45,577 nucleotides of DNA. Source: Pedosphaera sp. (lineage in GTDB: Bacteria; Verrucomicrobiota; Verrucomicrobiia; Limisphaerales; SIBH01). The first letter of the stretch is position 1. Every line of letters starts with the position of its first letter. This document shows positions 15,664 to 24,181 of this stretch, piece by piece. The DNA is taken from assembly GCA_009695285.1 (NCBI GenBank), contig SIBH01000004.1:1-45577 (forward strand). The letters run 5' to 3'. Under the pieces are notes generated by a model. The model saw only the letters and a program-made list of their open reading frames with translations, did no database searches and was not told the DNA's origin. Position numbers and translations under genes: made by a program.

Positions 15664-16353
15664 CTATTTTCCATCCGCCAGCCGTCCATCGCGCAGCGCG
15701 AGTTGGCGACGGGCGGCGGCGGTCATCACGGCGTTGTGGGTGACGACCAGGACGGTGAGGCCTTCGGCGTTCAACTGCTGGAAGAGCGTGATGATGCTGT
15801 AGCCGGTGGCGCTGTCGAGGTTGCCGGTCGGCTCGTCGGCGAGGAGGAGGCGCGGCTCGTTGATCAGCGCGCGGGCGATGGCCACGCGCTGCATTTCGCC
15901 GCCGGACAATTCATGCGGACGGTGCGTGCGCCGGTGGAGCAGTCCTACTTTTTCCAGCAACATCTCCGCGCGCCGGGCCGAAGAACGCCGGGCGAAGAGC
16001 GCGGGTAGAACGACGTTTTCCTCGACGGTCAGCGTCGGGAGCAGTCCGAAATGTTGGAACACAAAACCCACCGTGCTGCGGCGCAACTCCGTCCGGGCGC
16101 GTTCGTCGAGGCCGTGGACTTCGCGATCGTCCAGCCGCAAGGTTCCGCTGGTCGGGGCGTCCATGCAGCCGAGGAGATTGAGCAGCGTGCTTTTGCCCGC
16201 GCCGGACGGGCCGGTGATGGCGGTGAATTCGCCGCGCGCGACGGTGAACGAAACGGCGTCGAGCGCGCGCACTTCTTCGCGGCCGCGCTGGTAAATTTTG
16301 GTCAGCGCCTGGGCGGCGATGACCGAGGTGTTTTCTTGGGGTGAAGTGGTCAT
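15664..16353 (-). CDS. ABC transporter ATP-binding protein (MacB/LolD type)
   Basis: A 229-residue ATPase with Walker A GPSGAGKST, a Q-loop in FVFQHFGLLPTLT, signature LSGGEMQRVAIARAL, Walker B RLLLADEPT with GNLD, and switch His in VVTHN. The sequence matches the MacB/LolD/FtsE group that powers FtsX-like permeases. It is the last gene of the operon 18705-15664, starting 13 nt after the second permease stops. The ATG at 16353 is chosen because the longer in-frame extension to 16656 merely reads antisense through the permease end. It supplies energy for the two permeases upstream. Confidence 0.92.
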   Translation of the reverse strand: MTTSPQENTSVIAAQALTKIYQRGREEVRALDAVSFTVARGEFTAITGPSGAGKSTLLNLLGCMDAPTSGTLRLDDREVHGLDERARTELRRSTVGFVFQHFGLLPTLTVEENVVLPALFARRSSARRAEMLLEKVGLLHRRTHRPHELSGGEMQRVAIARALINEPRLLLADEPTGNLDSATGYSIITLFQQLNAEGLTVLVVTHNAVMTAAARRQLALRDGRLADGK

Positions 16354-16366
16354 GTGGATAAAAACT

Positions 16367-17548
16367 TCACGCGTCGCCTCCGGTGGAGCGCATCGCCAGC
16401 ACGGGCGACAGCCGGGCCGCGCGCCAGGCCGGGAGAAAGCCGGCGATGCTGCCAACCAGCGCCGCGCCCGCCAGTCCGGCGGCGGCGGCCCACCATTCCC
16501 AACGGATGAGCGCGTCCACCGGCGCGAACGGCAGCCGGGCGCGCAGCCAGTTTTCCAAAAGGCGCGACGCGAGAAAGGCGAAAGCGAGTCCGCCCGTGCC
16601 GCCGGCGAGGCAGACCTGCATCGTCTCCCACCAGAACAGCCGGAAGATGTCGGCACGCGACGCGCCGAGCGCGCGCATCACGCCGATCTCGCGGGTGCGC
16701 TCGGCCACGGCCATGAGGATGGTGTTGCCCACGCCCGCCGCCGCCACGAGCAACGCCACGGCGGCGACGCAGCCGAGGAGCAGCCGCGTGGAGTTCACCA
16801 GCGACTGGATGGTGTGAAACAAATGCGCGAGCGGCACGATGTTCATGTCCATGCCGGCGTAGCAGCCGCGCAGATGCGTCACGGCGCGGTCGAGGGCGTT
16901 CGGGTCGGCGAGCCGCACGAGAATGTGGGTGAGCTGCCGCGGGTGCGCGAAGAGGTGCTGGGCGTCGGCGAGGCGGAGATAAATGAAGTCATCTTCCGCG
17001 CCGTGCGTCGGCCCGAGGATGCCGCTGACGAGGCCGGTGGCGTTGGTGAGGCCGGGCAGGGGAACGGTCTGCCCGACCTGCCAGTGCCGGCGTCGGGCGG
17101 CTTCCGCGCCGAGGAGTAGTTCGTTCGTCGCCTGCGGGAAGCGTCCGCGAATCTGCCACGCGGGCCGGAGCCGGAGAAAATTTTCATCGACGCCGACATA
17201 GACGGTGTTGGTGCTGGTGCCTTCGTGCAGCGCGGTCATGAAGGCGGGCGCGGCGGTGGTCACGCCGGGCGCGGCGCGCACTTCGTCGAGGTAGGCCGCC
17301 GGCAAATAGCACGGCCAGCTTGCGCCGTGCAGCGCGATGGACGCGGCGTCGTAGGGGCAGCCTTTCGGCACGACGAGAATGTGCGCGCCGAGGCGGTCGA
17401 GTTCATTCTTCATGCCGTCGCGATAGCCGGCTTGAAACGAGAGCAGGCTGAACCACGCGGCCACGGCGAGGCCGACGCCCGCCGCCGTGACACCGGTGCG
17501 CAACGGCCGTTGCCGCCAGCCGGCGAGAGATAATGTGAACCAGTTCAT
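16367..17548 (-). CDS. FtsX-like ABC permease, second of pair
   Basis: This 393-residue permease has an N-terminal helix (about 17-40), a large periplasmic MacB-type domain, and three C-terminal helices with the FtsX signature AERTREIGVMRALGASRADIF followed by WWETMQVCLAGG. The periplasmic domain begins LGAHILVVPKGCPYDAAS, and the same GCPYD motif is present in the partner permease. It overlaps the partner stop by 4 nt (17545-17548), so the two are translationally coupled. Probably forms a heterodimeric mechanotransmission complex with the partner and the ATPase. Substrate unknown; there is no adjacent membrane-fusion protein of the MacA type. Confidence 0.88.
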   Translation of the reverse strand: MNWFTLSLAGWRQRPLRTGVTAAGVGLAVAAWFSLLSFQAGYRDGMKNELDRLGAHILVVPKGCPYDAASIALHGASWPCYLPAAYLDEVRAAPGVTTAAPAFMTALHEGTSTNTVYVGVDENFLRLRPAWQIRGRFPQATNELLLGAEAARRRHWQVGQTVPLPGLTNATGLVSGILGPTHGAEDDFIYLRLADAQHLFAHPRQLTHILVRLADPNALDRAVTHLRGCYAGMDMNIVPLAHLFHTIQSLVNSTRLLLGCVAAVALLVAAAGVGNTILMAVAERTREIGVMRALGASRADIFRLFWWETMQVCLAGGTGGLAFAFLASRLLENWLRARLPFAPVDALIRWEWWAAAAGLAGAALVGSIAGFLPAWRAARLSPVLAMRSTGGDA

Positions 17549-18705
17549 TCCATTTTGACCGCCAGCGCCGGGGACAACCGGCTCGCGCGCCAGGCCGGAT
17601 AAATTCCCGCCAGCGCGCCGGCGGCGAGCGCCAGCGCCAGTCCATTCAGCAACACGCGGTCATCCAGCGCCAGCAGCGTTTGCGCCGGTGCGAACGGCAC
17701 CCACGGTCGCACGAGATTTTCCAAAGCCGGTCCGCCCGCCACCGCGAGGGCCAGGCCGAGCGCGCCGCCCACGCCGGACAGGAGGAGCGATTCGCCGGTG
17801 ATGAGCGCGAACACCTGCGTGCGGGACGCGCCGAGGGCGCGGAGGAGGGCCAGTTCGCCGCTGCGTTCCACGACGCCGGCCAGCAGCGTGTTGAACACGC
17901 TCAGCGCGCCGACGGTGAGCGCGATGACGCCGAGCGCCAGCAAGAGCGTGCGCACCGCGCCGAGCAGATTGAGAAAGGTGCCCATCATCTCGGTCATGGT
18001 GACGACCTGCGCGCCGGGAATTTCCTGGAGGCGCGGCGCGGCTTCGCGGACGAGCGCGGGATCCTTCAGGCGGATGGCGATGGCGGTAAGCCGTCCGGTT
18101 TGCGCGAACATCGCCTGCGTGGTCGCCAGGGGAATGAAGAAGATGCTGTCATCGCTCGTGCCGCTGCGTTCGAGGACGCCGGCCACGCGAAATTCGCGCC
18201 GCGTTTCGGGGCTGAAAAATTTATCGCCCGGCGCGCGCATTTCGAGGGCGGCGGCATCCGCGCCGAGGATCACTTCGTCCGGGCCGTTGAACCAGGCGCG
18301 GCCGGCGGTGACGCGCCACCAGGGCTTGAGCGGGAGCGCGGTTTCGTCCAGCCCCACCCACAGGTCGGTGCGGCGGGTGTCGGTGCGTGGCAGGGCGGCC
18401 ATCAGGAACGGCGCGGCTACGGCCACGGCGGGATCGCGGCGCGCGAGGTCGAGCGCCGAGGCGGGCAGGGAGTTTTCGAGGGTGTTGTTTTTTAGCACAC
18501 GCGCGGCGTCGTCGTAGGGGCAGCCGGTCGGCACGAGCATCATCTGGAGGCCGGCGCGGTCGAGTTCGCCGCGCAACGTCTGGCGATAGCCGGTGCCGAA
18601 GGCCGTGATGCAGACGAGCACGGCCACGGCGAGGGCCACGCCGGCAAGCGTGAGGCCGTGGCGCAACGGGCGGCGCAGGAGATTGTGGAGGACGAGCGTC
18701 AGCAT
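17545..18705 (-). CDS. FtsX-like ABC permease, first of pair
   Basis: This 386-residue permease has the same architecture as its partner: N-terminal helix (about 14-36), periplasmic domain opening AGLQMMLVPTGCPYDDAARV, then C-terminal helices with ERSGELALLRALGASRTQVFALITGES and a terminal PAWRASRLSPALAVKME. The pair resembles the two-permease systems with a separate ATPase seen in FetB/FetC-type (UPEC) and Cj1661/Cj1662-type (Campylobacter) iron-uptake loci, but the other genes of those loci are not present here, so the comparison is loose. The ATG abuts the stop of the upstream lipoprotein gene (TGAATG), which points to one operon. Confidence 0.88.
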   Translation of the reverse strand: MLTLVLHNLLRRPLRHGLTLAGVALAVAVLVCITAFGTGYRQTLRGELDRAGLQMMLVPTGCPYDDAARVLKNNTLENSLPASALDLARRDPAVAVAAPFLMAALPRTDTRRTDLWVGLDETALPLKPWWRVTAGRAWFNGPDEVILGADAAALEMRAPGDKFFSPETRREFRVAGVLERSGTSDDSIFFIPLATTQAMFAQTGRLTAIAIRLKDPALVREAAPRLQEIPGAQVVTMTEMMGTFLNLLGAVRTLLLALGVIALTVGALSVFNTLLAGVVERSGELALLRALGASRTQVFALITGESLLLSGVGGALGLALAVAGGPALENLVRPWVPFAPAQTLLALDDRVLLNGLALALAAGALAGIYPAWRASRLSPALAVKME

Positions 18706-19389
18706 TCAGTGGTCGGTCGGGTTGTTCGGCCCGGGCGCGGCCGGCGGCGAGTTGGCGAAGAACAGCACGATGAGCTGGCTGCGCACCCCGTCCGCAATGG
18801 CCTGTGCGGAGAAACGCGCCTCCGGCGGCACCTCCGGCAGGTCCAGACCGATGCGCCAGGCCGCCGCCGCGTTTTTTCCGGCGAAGGCCGCGAGGAAATT
18901 GGAACCGGTGATGACCCGGGCCACGGCTTCCGGCTCGCGCTGGCTTTGAATCAGCACGCCGCGCACGAGGCCGTTGCTGGCGATGCCGGTGACGAGTTCG
19001 AGGCCGCCGTGTTCGGCCTTGATTCTTGTCACGAGAACGGAGCCGGTCGTCTGGTCTCCGTGGCGCACGCGATGGATGCGGAGGGGATTTTCATCCGGCG
19101 TCATCTGGCGGCCGAGGTGGCGGCGCAGTTCGGCCGTGTGTTCGCTGAGGATGCGTGTCTCCAGGACGTAATTCGTGGCGGGCGGAAAGAGTCTGGCCAG
19201 ATCGGCGAGTGGATCGCGCCACGGGCAGACGGGCGAGGCCTCGAGGACGGAGGAGGGTTTGGCCGGCGGCGGTTCGCTCTCGGAGGGGCTGCAACCACTG
19301 AGGACAAGACACGCCGCCAGCAGAAGGCCGGAAGAATTCACACGGCGCCGCAGGTCATGCCAGATTTCTGTGAAGTTCGGTGGATTCAT
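18706..19389 (-). CDS. Lipoprotein with FMN-binding-like domain, degenerate
   Basis: This 227-residue protein has a lipobox (LVLSGC, Cys33), so it should be lipid-anchored outside the cytoplasm. The mature part reads like FMN_bind-family proteins: LFPPATNYVLETRILSEHTA at the start, a substrate-like SVLVTRIKAEHGGLELVTGI strand pair, GLVRGVLIQSQREPE, an FLAAFAGKN element and a final SAQAIADGVRSQL helix. The usual Ser-Gly-Ala-Thr flavin attachment site is replaced by PPEARFSAQ, so covalent FMN is unlikely. The family assignment is by pattern only. Its stop directly abuts the permease start, which suggests it is the solute- or redox-facing partner of this ABC system. Confidence 0.6.
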   Translation of the reverse strand: MNPPNFTEIWHDLRRRVNSSGLLLAACLVLSGCSPSESEPPPAKPSSVLEASPVCPWRDPLADLARLFPPATNYVLETRILSEHTAELRRHLGRQMTPDENPLRIHRVRHGDQTTGSVLVTRIKAEHGGLELVTGIASNGLVRGVLIQSQREPEAVARVITGSNFLAAFAGKNAAAAWRIGLDLPEVPPEARFSAQAIADGVRSQLIVLFFANSPPAAPGPNNPTDH

Positions 19390-19498
19390 GGGAACTGGAC
19401 GCGCTGTTTCCCTCCCCAGGAACCGGCCCGCCGCATTGGAACGCTGACGGCCGATCTTCTCGGAGATTTGGGATGACTTCCTTCGCCCGAAAAAGAAT

Positions 19499-19522
19499 GA
19501 GCCTCCTCACGTCGGCTGCTAC
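19499..19522. repeat. Solitary arm of repeat family B
   Basis: 24 nt identical to 14627-14650 (begins GAGCCTCCTCACGTCGGCTG). No second arm is nearby. It lies in the 151-bp gap between the OB-fold lipoprotein stop and the FMN-binding-like lipoprotein gene. Confidence 0.7.
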
Positions 19523-19540
19523 GAGGTTGAGGGCTTGGTT

Positions 19541-19891
19541 TCAATAGAGGACGCCGGTGGCGTCGATGGACCGCTCCAGGCCGTTGGTGACGACGCGGCC
19601 CGCCATGGTGATGACGGTGTTCAACGGCACGTCCACGACCACGAAGCCGGCGTTCTTGGTGTCCACCTTGATCGTGCCGGTGGCGTCTTGCAGCATGAAC
19701 CAGCAGCCGGCCACCGGACATTTTTTCGTCATGGCGCCCTGAAGGACGACGAGGGATTTCCCGTCGGCATTTGGAACACCGGTGACGGACATGGCCGTTC
19801 CTTCCAGTGGTGCGCCGAGAGTTTTGGGCGCGCGGTCCGAGCAACCGGTGAAGATCAGGAGCGCGGCGGCGAGTGGGGCCAGGCACTTCAT
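19541..19891 (-). CDS. OB-fold lipoprotein (DUF4920-like)
   Basis: A 116-residue lipoprotein with lipobox FTGC (Cys17). The mature domain resembles the small OB-fold proteins with a CxxxGCW element: [18 protein letters not shown], then [14 protein letters not shown] and a final strand [19 protein letters not shown]. Proteins of this group may bind metal through the paired cysteines; that is inference. The ATG at 19891 overlaps the stop of the prepilin gene (ATGA, 19888-19891), so expression is coupled. Upstream in-frame extension to 19948 would lie within the prepilin gene and is rejected. Confidence 0.72.
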   Translation of the reverse strand: MKCLAPLAAALLIFTGCSDRAPKTLGAPLEGTAMSVTGVPNADGKSLVVLQGAMTKKCPVAGCWFMLQDATGTIKVDTKNAGFVVVDVPLNTVITMAGRVVTNGLERSIDATGVLY

Positions 19892-20529
19892 GGGACCGGG
19901 CGATAGCCGCCGGCGTAGGAGGCGTCCGGTTGGGCGGGGGGCGAGCATTGCTTGGCGATGTTGAGGTCGGCGGTCAGTTCGGAATGGCCATCCACGAAGT
20001 AGGCGGCGCGGCGTTTGCCCGGGCTGTGCCAGGACCAGACCTCGGCGCCCATGAAGGCGTCACTGGGCTGGATGACGGCTTCCGGCGAGCCGAGGCGGGT
20101 CAGCACGGCGTTGTAGCAATAGCTGGTCTGATCAACTTGCAGGACGCTCTTGGTGGCGATGCTCGGATCGTTGGCGAAGGACGCGGCGGGCACGCCGTTG
20201 TCGCTGGGACAGGCGAAGGATTTGGTGGAGCCGGCCATGCCATCGATCACGTAAACCAGCCAGTTGGTCGTGCGGCAGGGTTTGCAGGAGATCGCCCCGG
20301 CGCCCGGCGCGGGAAACCTGGGGGGATATTTGTTTTCGTTGTCATCCCCGTACATGAACGCGGCGAGGGCGATCTGTTTCATGTTGGAGATGCAGGTGGT
20401 TTGCTTGGCCTTGGCCTTGGCCCGGGCCAGCGCGGGCAGGAGCAGCCCGGCGAGAATGGCGATGATGGCGATGACGACAAGCAGTTCGATGAGGGTGAAC
20501 GCGGCCCGGTGCATGATTCGTGGGTGCAT
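19888..20529 (-). CDS. Type II secretion/pilin-like prepilin, DUF1559-like
   Basis: A 213-residue protein with a short basic leader and the class III prepilin signature [20 protein letters not shown], followed by the positively charged [10 protein letters not shown] helix and a globular domain with [21 protein letters not shown] and the late motif [11 protein letters not shown], which is the H-x-DG-like tail of this family. A prepilin peptidase would cleave just before the Phe. The number of such genes is often large in Verrucomicrobiota and the assemblies are unknown. Start at ATG 20529 is used; ATG 20514 is equally possible because both give a short leader. It is coupled to the lipoprotein gene downstream. 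Confidence 0.88.
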   Translation of the reverse strand: MHPRIMHRAAFTLIELLVVIAIIAILAGLLLPALARAKAKAKQTTCISNMKQIALAAFMYGDDNENKYPPRFPAPGAGAISCKPCRTTNWLVYVIDGMAGSTKSFACPSDNGVPAASFANDPSIATKSVLQVDQTSYCYNAVLTRLGSPEAVIQPSDAFMGAEVWSWHSPGKRRAAYFVDGHSELTADLNIAKQCSPPAQPDASYAGGYRPVP

Positions 20530-20713
20530 GGTGTTGGTTGCTTGGGGGAGAGACTGCCTGATTTCGCGCCGAGGGAAACGCCGCTGGGACGAATTGCCGG
20601 AAACGGGTGGCGAAATGGAGAAAACCGGGCTGTTTTCCGCAGTTCACCCTCGCCCGGCAGCCATTCACCCCATGAGATTTGTCGGCCGCCCGTTGGCCGA
20701 CGATGCTCGCACC

Positions 20714-21100
20714 ATGAAAACCCGCTTGATGGTGCCGGTCATGTTGTTGTTCGTTTTGGCGTTCTCTTCGTGCGGCAAAAAAGCGCCCGCGACCAAGCCC
20801 CTCACCGGCCCGCCGCAGGTCGGCGTGCTCTACAGCCTGAGCGACAATGAGGGCGGATTTCGCGCGGGCAAAGTCATCGCGCTGGAGGAGGAGGTGTTCT
20901 TTGTCCACCTGTATTCGGATCGTTGGACCAAGCGCCCCTCGCTGGAGGAGGCGCGCAAAGCCAGGACGCCCGTCGCGCTGGCTTTCACGGCGGTGACCTT
21001 CACGGGGATGCAGCCGGTGGCGCTGGAGACGGGCCAGGTCACGGCGGAGGAGTTGGAAGATTTCGATACCTGGCAGAAGGGCAAGCGGGAAGTTTTTTAG
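20714..21100 (+). CDS. Small lipoprotein of unknown function
   Basis: A 128-residue protein with a lipobox-containing signal (LFVLAFSSC, Cys20) followed by GKKAPATKPLTGPPQVG. The mature domain has VLYSLSDNEGGFRAGKVIAL, FVHLYSDRWTKRP and a C-terminal EELEDFDTWQKGKREVF. I do not recognise the family; the FVHLYSDRW-type core with alternating strands suggests a small SH3-like barrel. Start at ATG 20714 is preferred over an in-frame ATG at 20672. The gene is alone on its strand here, divergent from the prepilin operon, so 20530-20713 should hold promoters for both, though none stands out. Confidence 0.6.
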   Translation: MKTRLMVPVMLLFVLAFSSCGKKAPATKPLTGPPQVGVLYSLSDNEGGFRAGKVIALEEEVFFVHLYSDRWTKRPSLEEARKARTPVALAFTAVTFTGMQPVALETGQVTAEELEDFDTWQKGKREVF

Positions 21101-21115
21101 GCGAGCGATGGAGTG

Positions 21116-21265
21116 AAACCACGAATGGACACCAATGGAAACCAATATGAATTGGTCCGGCCAGGTCGTGTTGCGAACGCCGGGCCGACCCGACCCGACC
21201 AAGGGCGGCGAGCGGATGCCGCCACGCCTTCGATCGTCTTTCCCATTCGTGTGCATTCGTGGTTT
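21116..21265. repeat. Inverted repeat of the AACCACGAATGGACAC type
   Basis: AAACCACGAATGGACACCAA... at 21116-21141 pairs with 21239-21265 (reverse complement AAACCACGAATGCACACGAA...), with few mismatches over about 26 nt. A 97-nt centre carries a short palindrome, CCAATATGAATTGG at 21142-21155. The element fills most of the gap between the lipoprotein and the pentaheme cytochrome gene. Confidence 0.65.
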
Positions 21266-21349
21266 GGACCGCCTGGCTCTCGTGAAGTTTCGCGGCGCGC
21301 AGTTTGAGCTTCGTCGCTAGGCGGCAGCCGATTATTCTGACTAAACAAA

Positions 21350-24181
21350 ATGACTCAAGCAACAGACAGCGCGAACGCTCCCGCCGGCGGATCACCGCCG
21401 CGCAAGAAATACGTGCGCGCCGTCGGGCCGCGGCTGCGACTGCTGCTCTATTTTATTTTCGGGCTGGTCGCGCTGCTCGGCGCGAACTCGGCCTACCTGG
21501 CCAGTATCACGTTCCTCGAATGGTTTCAGGGCCTCGCCTACCAGAATTATTTTTACATGGTGATGTTCGGCGCGCATCTCGCGCTGGGCCTGCTGCTGCT
21601 CGTGCCGTTCGTGGTCTTCGGCGCGATCCACATCAAGAACGCGCATGACCGCACCAATCGCCGCGCGGTGCGTGTCGGCTATCTGCTTTTCTTCGTCAGC
21701 CTAGTGCTGCTCTTCACGGGCGTGGCGCTGATGCGGTTTGATTTTTTCGCCATCAAGAATCCCAGCCTGCGTTCACCGATCTACTGGGCGCATGTCATCA
21801 CGCCGGTGCTGGCCGTGTGGCTTTACGTGCTGCACCGCCTGGCCGGGCCGCGCATCCACTGGCAGGCCGGGGCGCGGTGGGCGGGCGTGGTCGGGTTGGT
21901 GGTGGTCGCGATGGTTTTCCTGCACTCCAAGCATCCTCAGAAAAACCAGGCCGGGTCGCCGGAGGGGAAAAAATATTTCGAGCCATCGCTGGCCCGCACC
22001 GCCTCGGGCAATTTCATTCCGGCGAAGACGCTGATGATGGACGACTACTGCCTCAAGTGCCACGCCGATGCCTACAAGGGGTGGTTCCACAGCGCGCACC
22101 ATTTCAGCTCGTTCAACAACCAGCCCTATTTGTTCAGCGTGAAAGAGACACGCGAAGTCTCGCTCAAGCGTGATGGCAACGTGAAGGCCTCGCGCTGGTG
22201 CGCCGGCTGCCACGACGTGGTGCCGTTTTTCAGCGGCGCGTTTGATGATCCAAACTTTGACATGGAGAAGCATCCGACCTCGCAGGCCGGCATCACCTGC
22301 ACCGCCTGCCATGCGATCACGCATGTGAACAGCACCAAGGGCAATGCGGACTACACGATTGATGAGCCGGTGCATTATCCGTTTGCCTACAGCTCGAATG
22401 CGGCCCTGCAGTTCATCAATCAGCAGCTCGTCAAGGCCAAGCCGGACTTCCACAAGCAGACCTTCCTCAAGCCGCTGCATAAGACCGCCGAGTTCTGCTC
22501 CACCTGCCACAAGGTTTCGCTGCCCTACGAGCTGAACAAGTACAAGGAATTTTTGCGCGGCCAGAACCATTACGACACGTTTCTCCTGAGCGGCGTTTCC
22601 GGCCACAATGCGCGCAGCTTTTATTATCCCGAAAAGGCGCAGATCAACTGCAACGGCTGCCACATGCCGCTGAAACCGTCCGCTGATTTTGGTGCGCAAT
22701 TTTTCAATCCGACCAACCGCACCCTCAGCATCCACGACCATCTTTTCCCGGCGGCGAACACCGGGATCGCGCATCTGCGCGGGCAGCCGGAAATCGTGAA
22801 GGCGCACCAGGAGTTTCTCAAAGGCTCGGTGCGCGTCGATTTCTTCGGACTCAAGGAAGGCGGCGCGGTGGACAGCCCGCTCACGGCGCCGTTGCGTCCG
22901 CAGGTGCCGGTGCTGAAGCGCGGGAAAAATTATCTACTGGAAGTCGTCATCCGCACCGTGCGGCTGGGTCATCCGTTCACGCAGGGAACGGTGGACTCGA
23001 ATGAAGTCTGGGTGGACGCGAAGGTGACGGGCGCCGGGCGCGTCGTGGGCCGCAACGGCGCGCTGGGCGTGCTCAACGAAGTCGATCCGTGGTCGCATTT
23101 CATCAACGTCTTCATGCTCGACCGCGACGGCAACCGCATCGACCGCCGCAATCCGCAGGACATTTTCACGCCGCTCTACAACCACCAGATTCCGCCCGGC
23201 GCGGCGCAGGTCGTGCATTACAGTTTCACCGTGCCAGAAAATCTCGACGCGTCGCTGACCGTGGAAATCAAGCTGCATTACCGCAAGTTCGACACGAAAT
23301 ACATGCAGCATGTGTTCGGGAAAAATTTTACCAATGACCTCCCCATCACCACCATTGCCGCCGACTCGATCACGTTTCCCGTCGAGGGCGTGGACGCCGC
23401 GCCGACGAACGCGCCGTCGCCGATCATTCCGTGGCAACGGTGGAATGACTACGGCATCGGCCTGCTGCTCGAAGGCGACAAGGGCAGCGAGAAGGGCGAG
23501 TTGATCCAGGCCGCGCAGGCGTTCGAGCAGGTCGAGAAAATGGGCCGGCCCGACGGCCCGCTCAACCTGGCGCGGGTTTATCTGAAGGAAGGCCGGCTGG
23601 AAGACGCGGTGGGCGCATTGCAGCGCGCGGCCAAGACCGATCCGCCCGCGCCGCGCTGGACGATCGCGTGGCTGAACGGACTGGCGAACAAACAAAACGG
23701 GTTTCTTGACCAGGCCATCACCGAATTCCGCAGCATTCTCGACGACAAATATCCGGAGCTGGACCGGCGCGGCTTTGATTTCAGCAAGGACTACGAGGTC
23801 ATCAATGAACTCGGCCAGACGCTCTTCGAGCGCGCCAAGCTGGAGCGCGGCGAGGAGAACGCGGCGCGGCGGCGGGAATTTTTGCAGCAGGCCGTGGCGC
23901 AGTTTCAAAAGACGCTCGCGCTCGATTCGGAGAACGTGACCGCGCATTACAACCTCGCCCTGATTCACGCGCAGCTTGGTGATGAGAAGCTCGCGGCGGA
24001 GCATCGCAAGCTGCACGAGCGGTACCGGCCCGACGACAACGCGCGCGACCGCGCCGTGGCCATCGCGCGGCGTGCAAATCCCGCCGCCGATCACGCGGCC
24101 CAGGCGGTCATCATTTATCAGTTGCAACGTCCGGGCGCGCCTGGACTGCCCGCCGACGCGCGGCCCGCTCCACGACCATGA
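21350..24181 (+). CDS. Membrane pentaheme cytochrome with C-terminal TPRs
   Basis: A 943-residue protein. Residues about 30-192 hold five hydrophobic helices (31-52, 69-92, 109-127, 145-163, 178-192) with His76, His94, His148 and His162 in or next to them, resembling a cytochrome b-like membrane domain. Five CxxCH c-heme sites follow at Cys234, 284, 317, 383 and 434 (CLKCH, CAGCH, CTACH, CSTCH, CNGCH). Residues about 490-680 are a beta-rich domain, and about 690-900 carry TPR-like helices (AVGALQRAAKTDPPAPRWT; AVAQFQKTLALDSENVTAHY). It probably passes electrons between the quinone pool and periplasmic or surface partners. It is coupled by an ATGA overlap to the ASPIC/FG-GAP gene. Heme attachment would need ResB/CcsA at 37798-40967. 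Confidence 0.88.
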   Translation: MTQATDSANAPAGGSPPRKKYVRAVGPRLRLLLYFIFGLVALLGANSAYLASITFLEWFQGLAYQNYFYMVMFGAHLALGLLLLVPFVVFGAIHIKNAHDRTNRRAVRVGYLLFFVSLVLLFTGVALMRFDFFAIKNPSLRSPIYWAHVITPVLAVWLYVLHRLAGPRIHWQAGARWAGVVGLVVVAMVFLHSKHPQKNQAGSPEGKKYFEPSLARTASGNFIPAKTLMMDDYCLKCHADAYKGWFHSAHHFSSFNNQPYLFSVKETREVSLKRDGNVKASRWCAGCHDVVPFFSGAFDDPNFDMEKHPTSQAGITCTACHAITHVNSTKGNADYTIDEPVHYPFAYSSNAALQFINQQLVKAKPDFHKQTFLKPLHKTAEFCSTCHKVSLPYELNKYKEFLRGQNHYDTFLLSGVSGHNARSFYYPEKAQINCNGCHMPLKPSADFGAQFFNPTNRTLSIHDHLFPAANTGIAHLRGQPEIVKAHQEFLKGSVRVDFFGLKEGGAVDSPLTAPLRPQVPVLKRGKNYLLEVVIRTVRLGHPFTQGTVDSNEVWVDAKVTGAGRVVGRNGALGVLNEVDPWSHFINVFMLDRDGNRIDRRNPQDIFTPLYNHQIPPGAAQVVHYSFTVPENLDASLTVEIKLHYRKFDTKYMQHVFGKNFTNDLPITTIAADSITFPVEGVDAAPTNAPSPIIPWQRWNDYGIGLLLEGDKGSEKGELIQAAQAFEQVEKMGRPDGPLNLARVYLKEGRLEDAVGALQRAAKTDPPAPRWTIAWLNGLANKQNGFLDQAITEFRSILDDKYPELDRRGFDFSKDYEVINELGQTLFERAKLERGEENAARRREFLQQAVAQFQKTLALDSENVTAHYNLALIHAQLGDEKLAAEHRKLHERYRPDDNARDRAVAIARRANPAADHAAQAVIIYQLQRPGAPGLPADARPAPRP

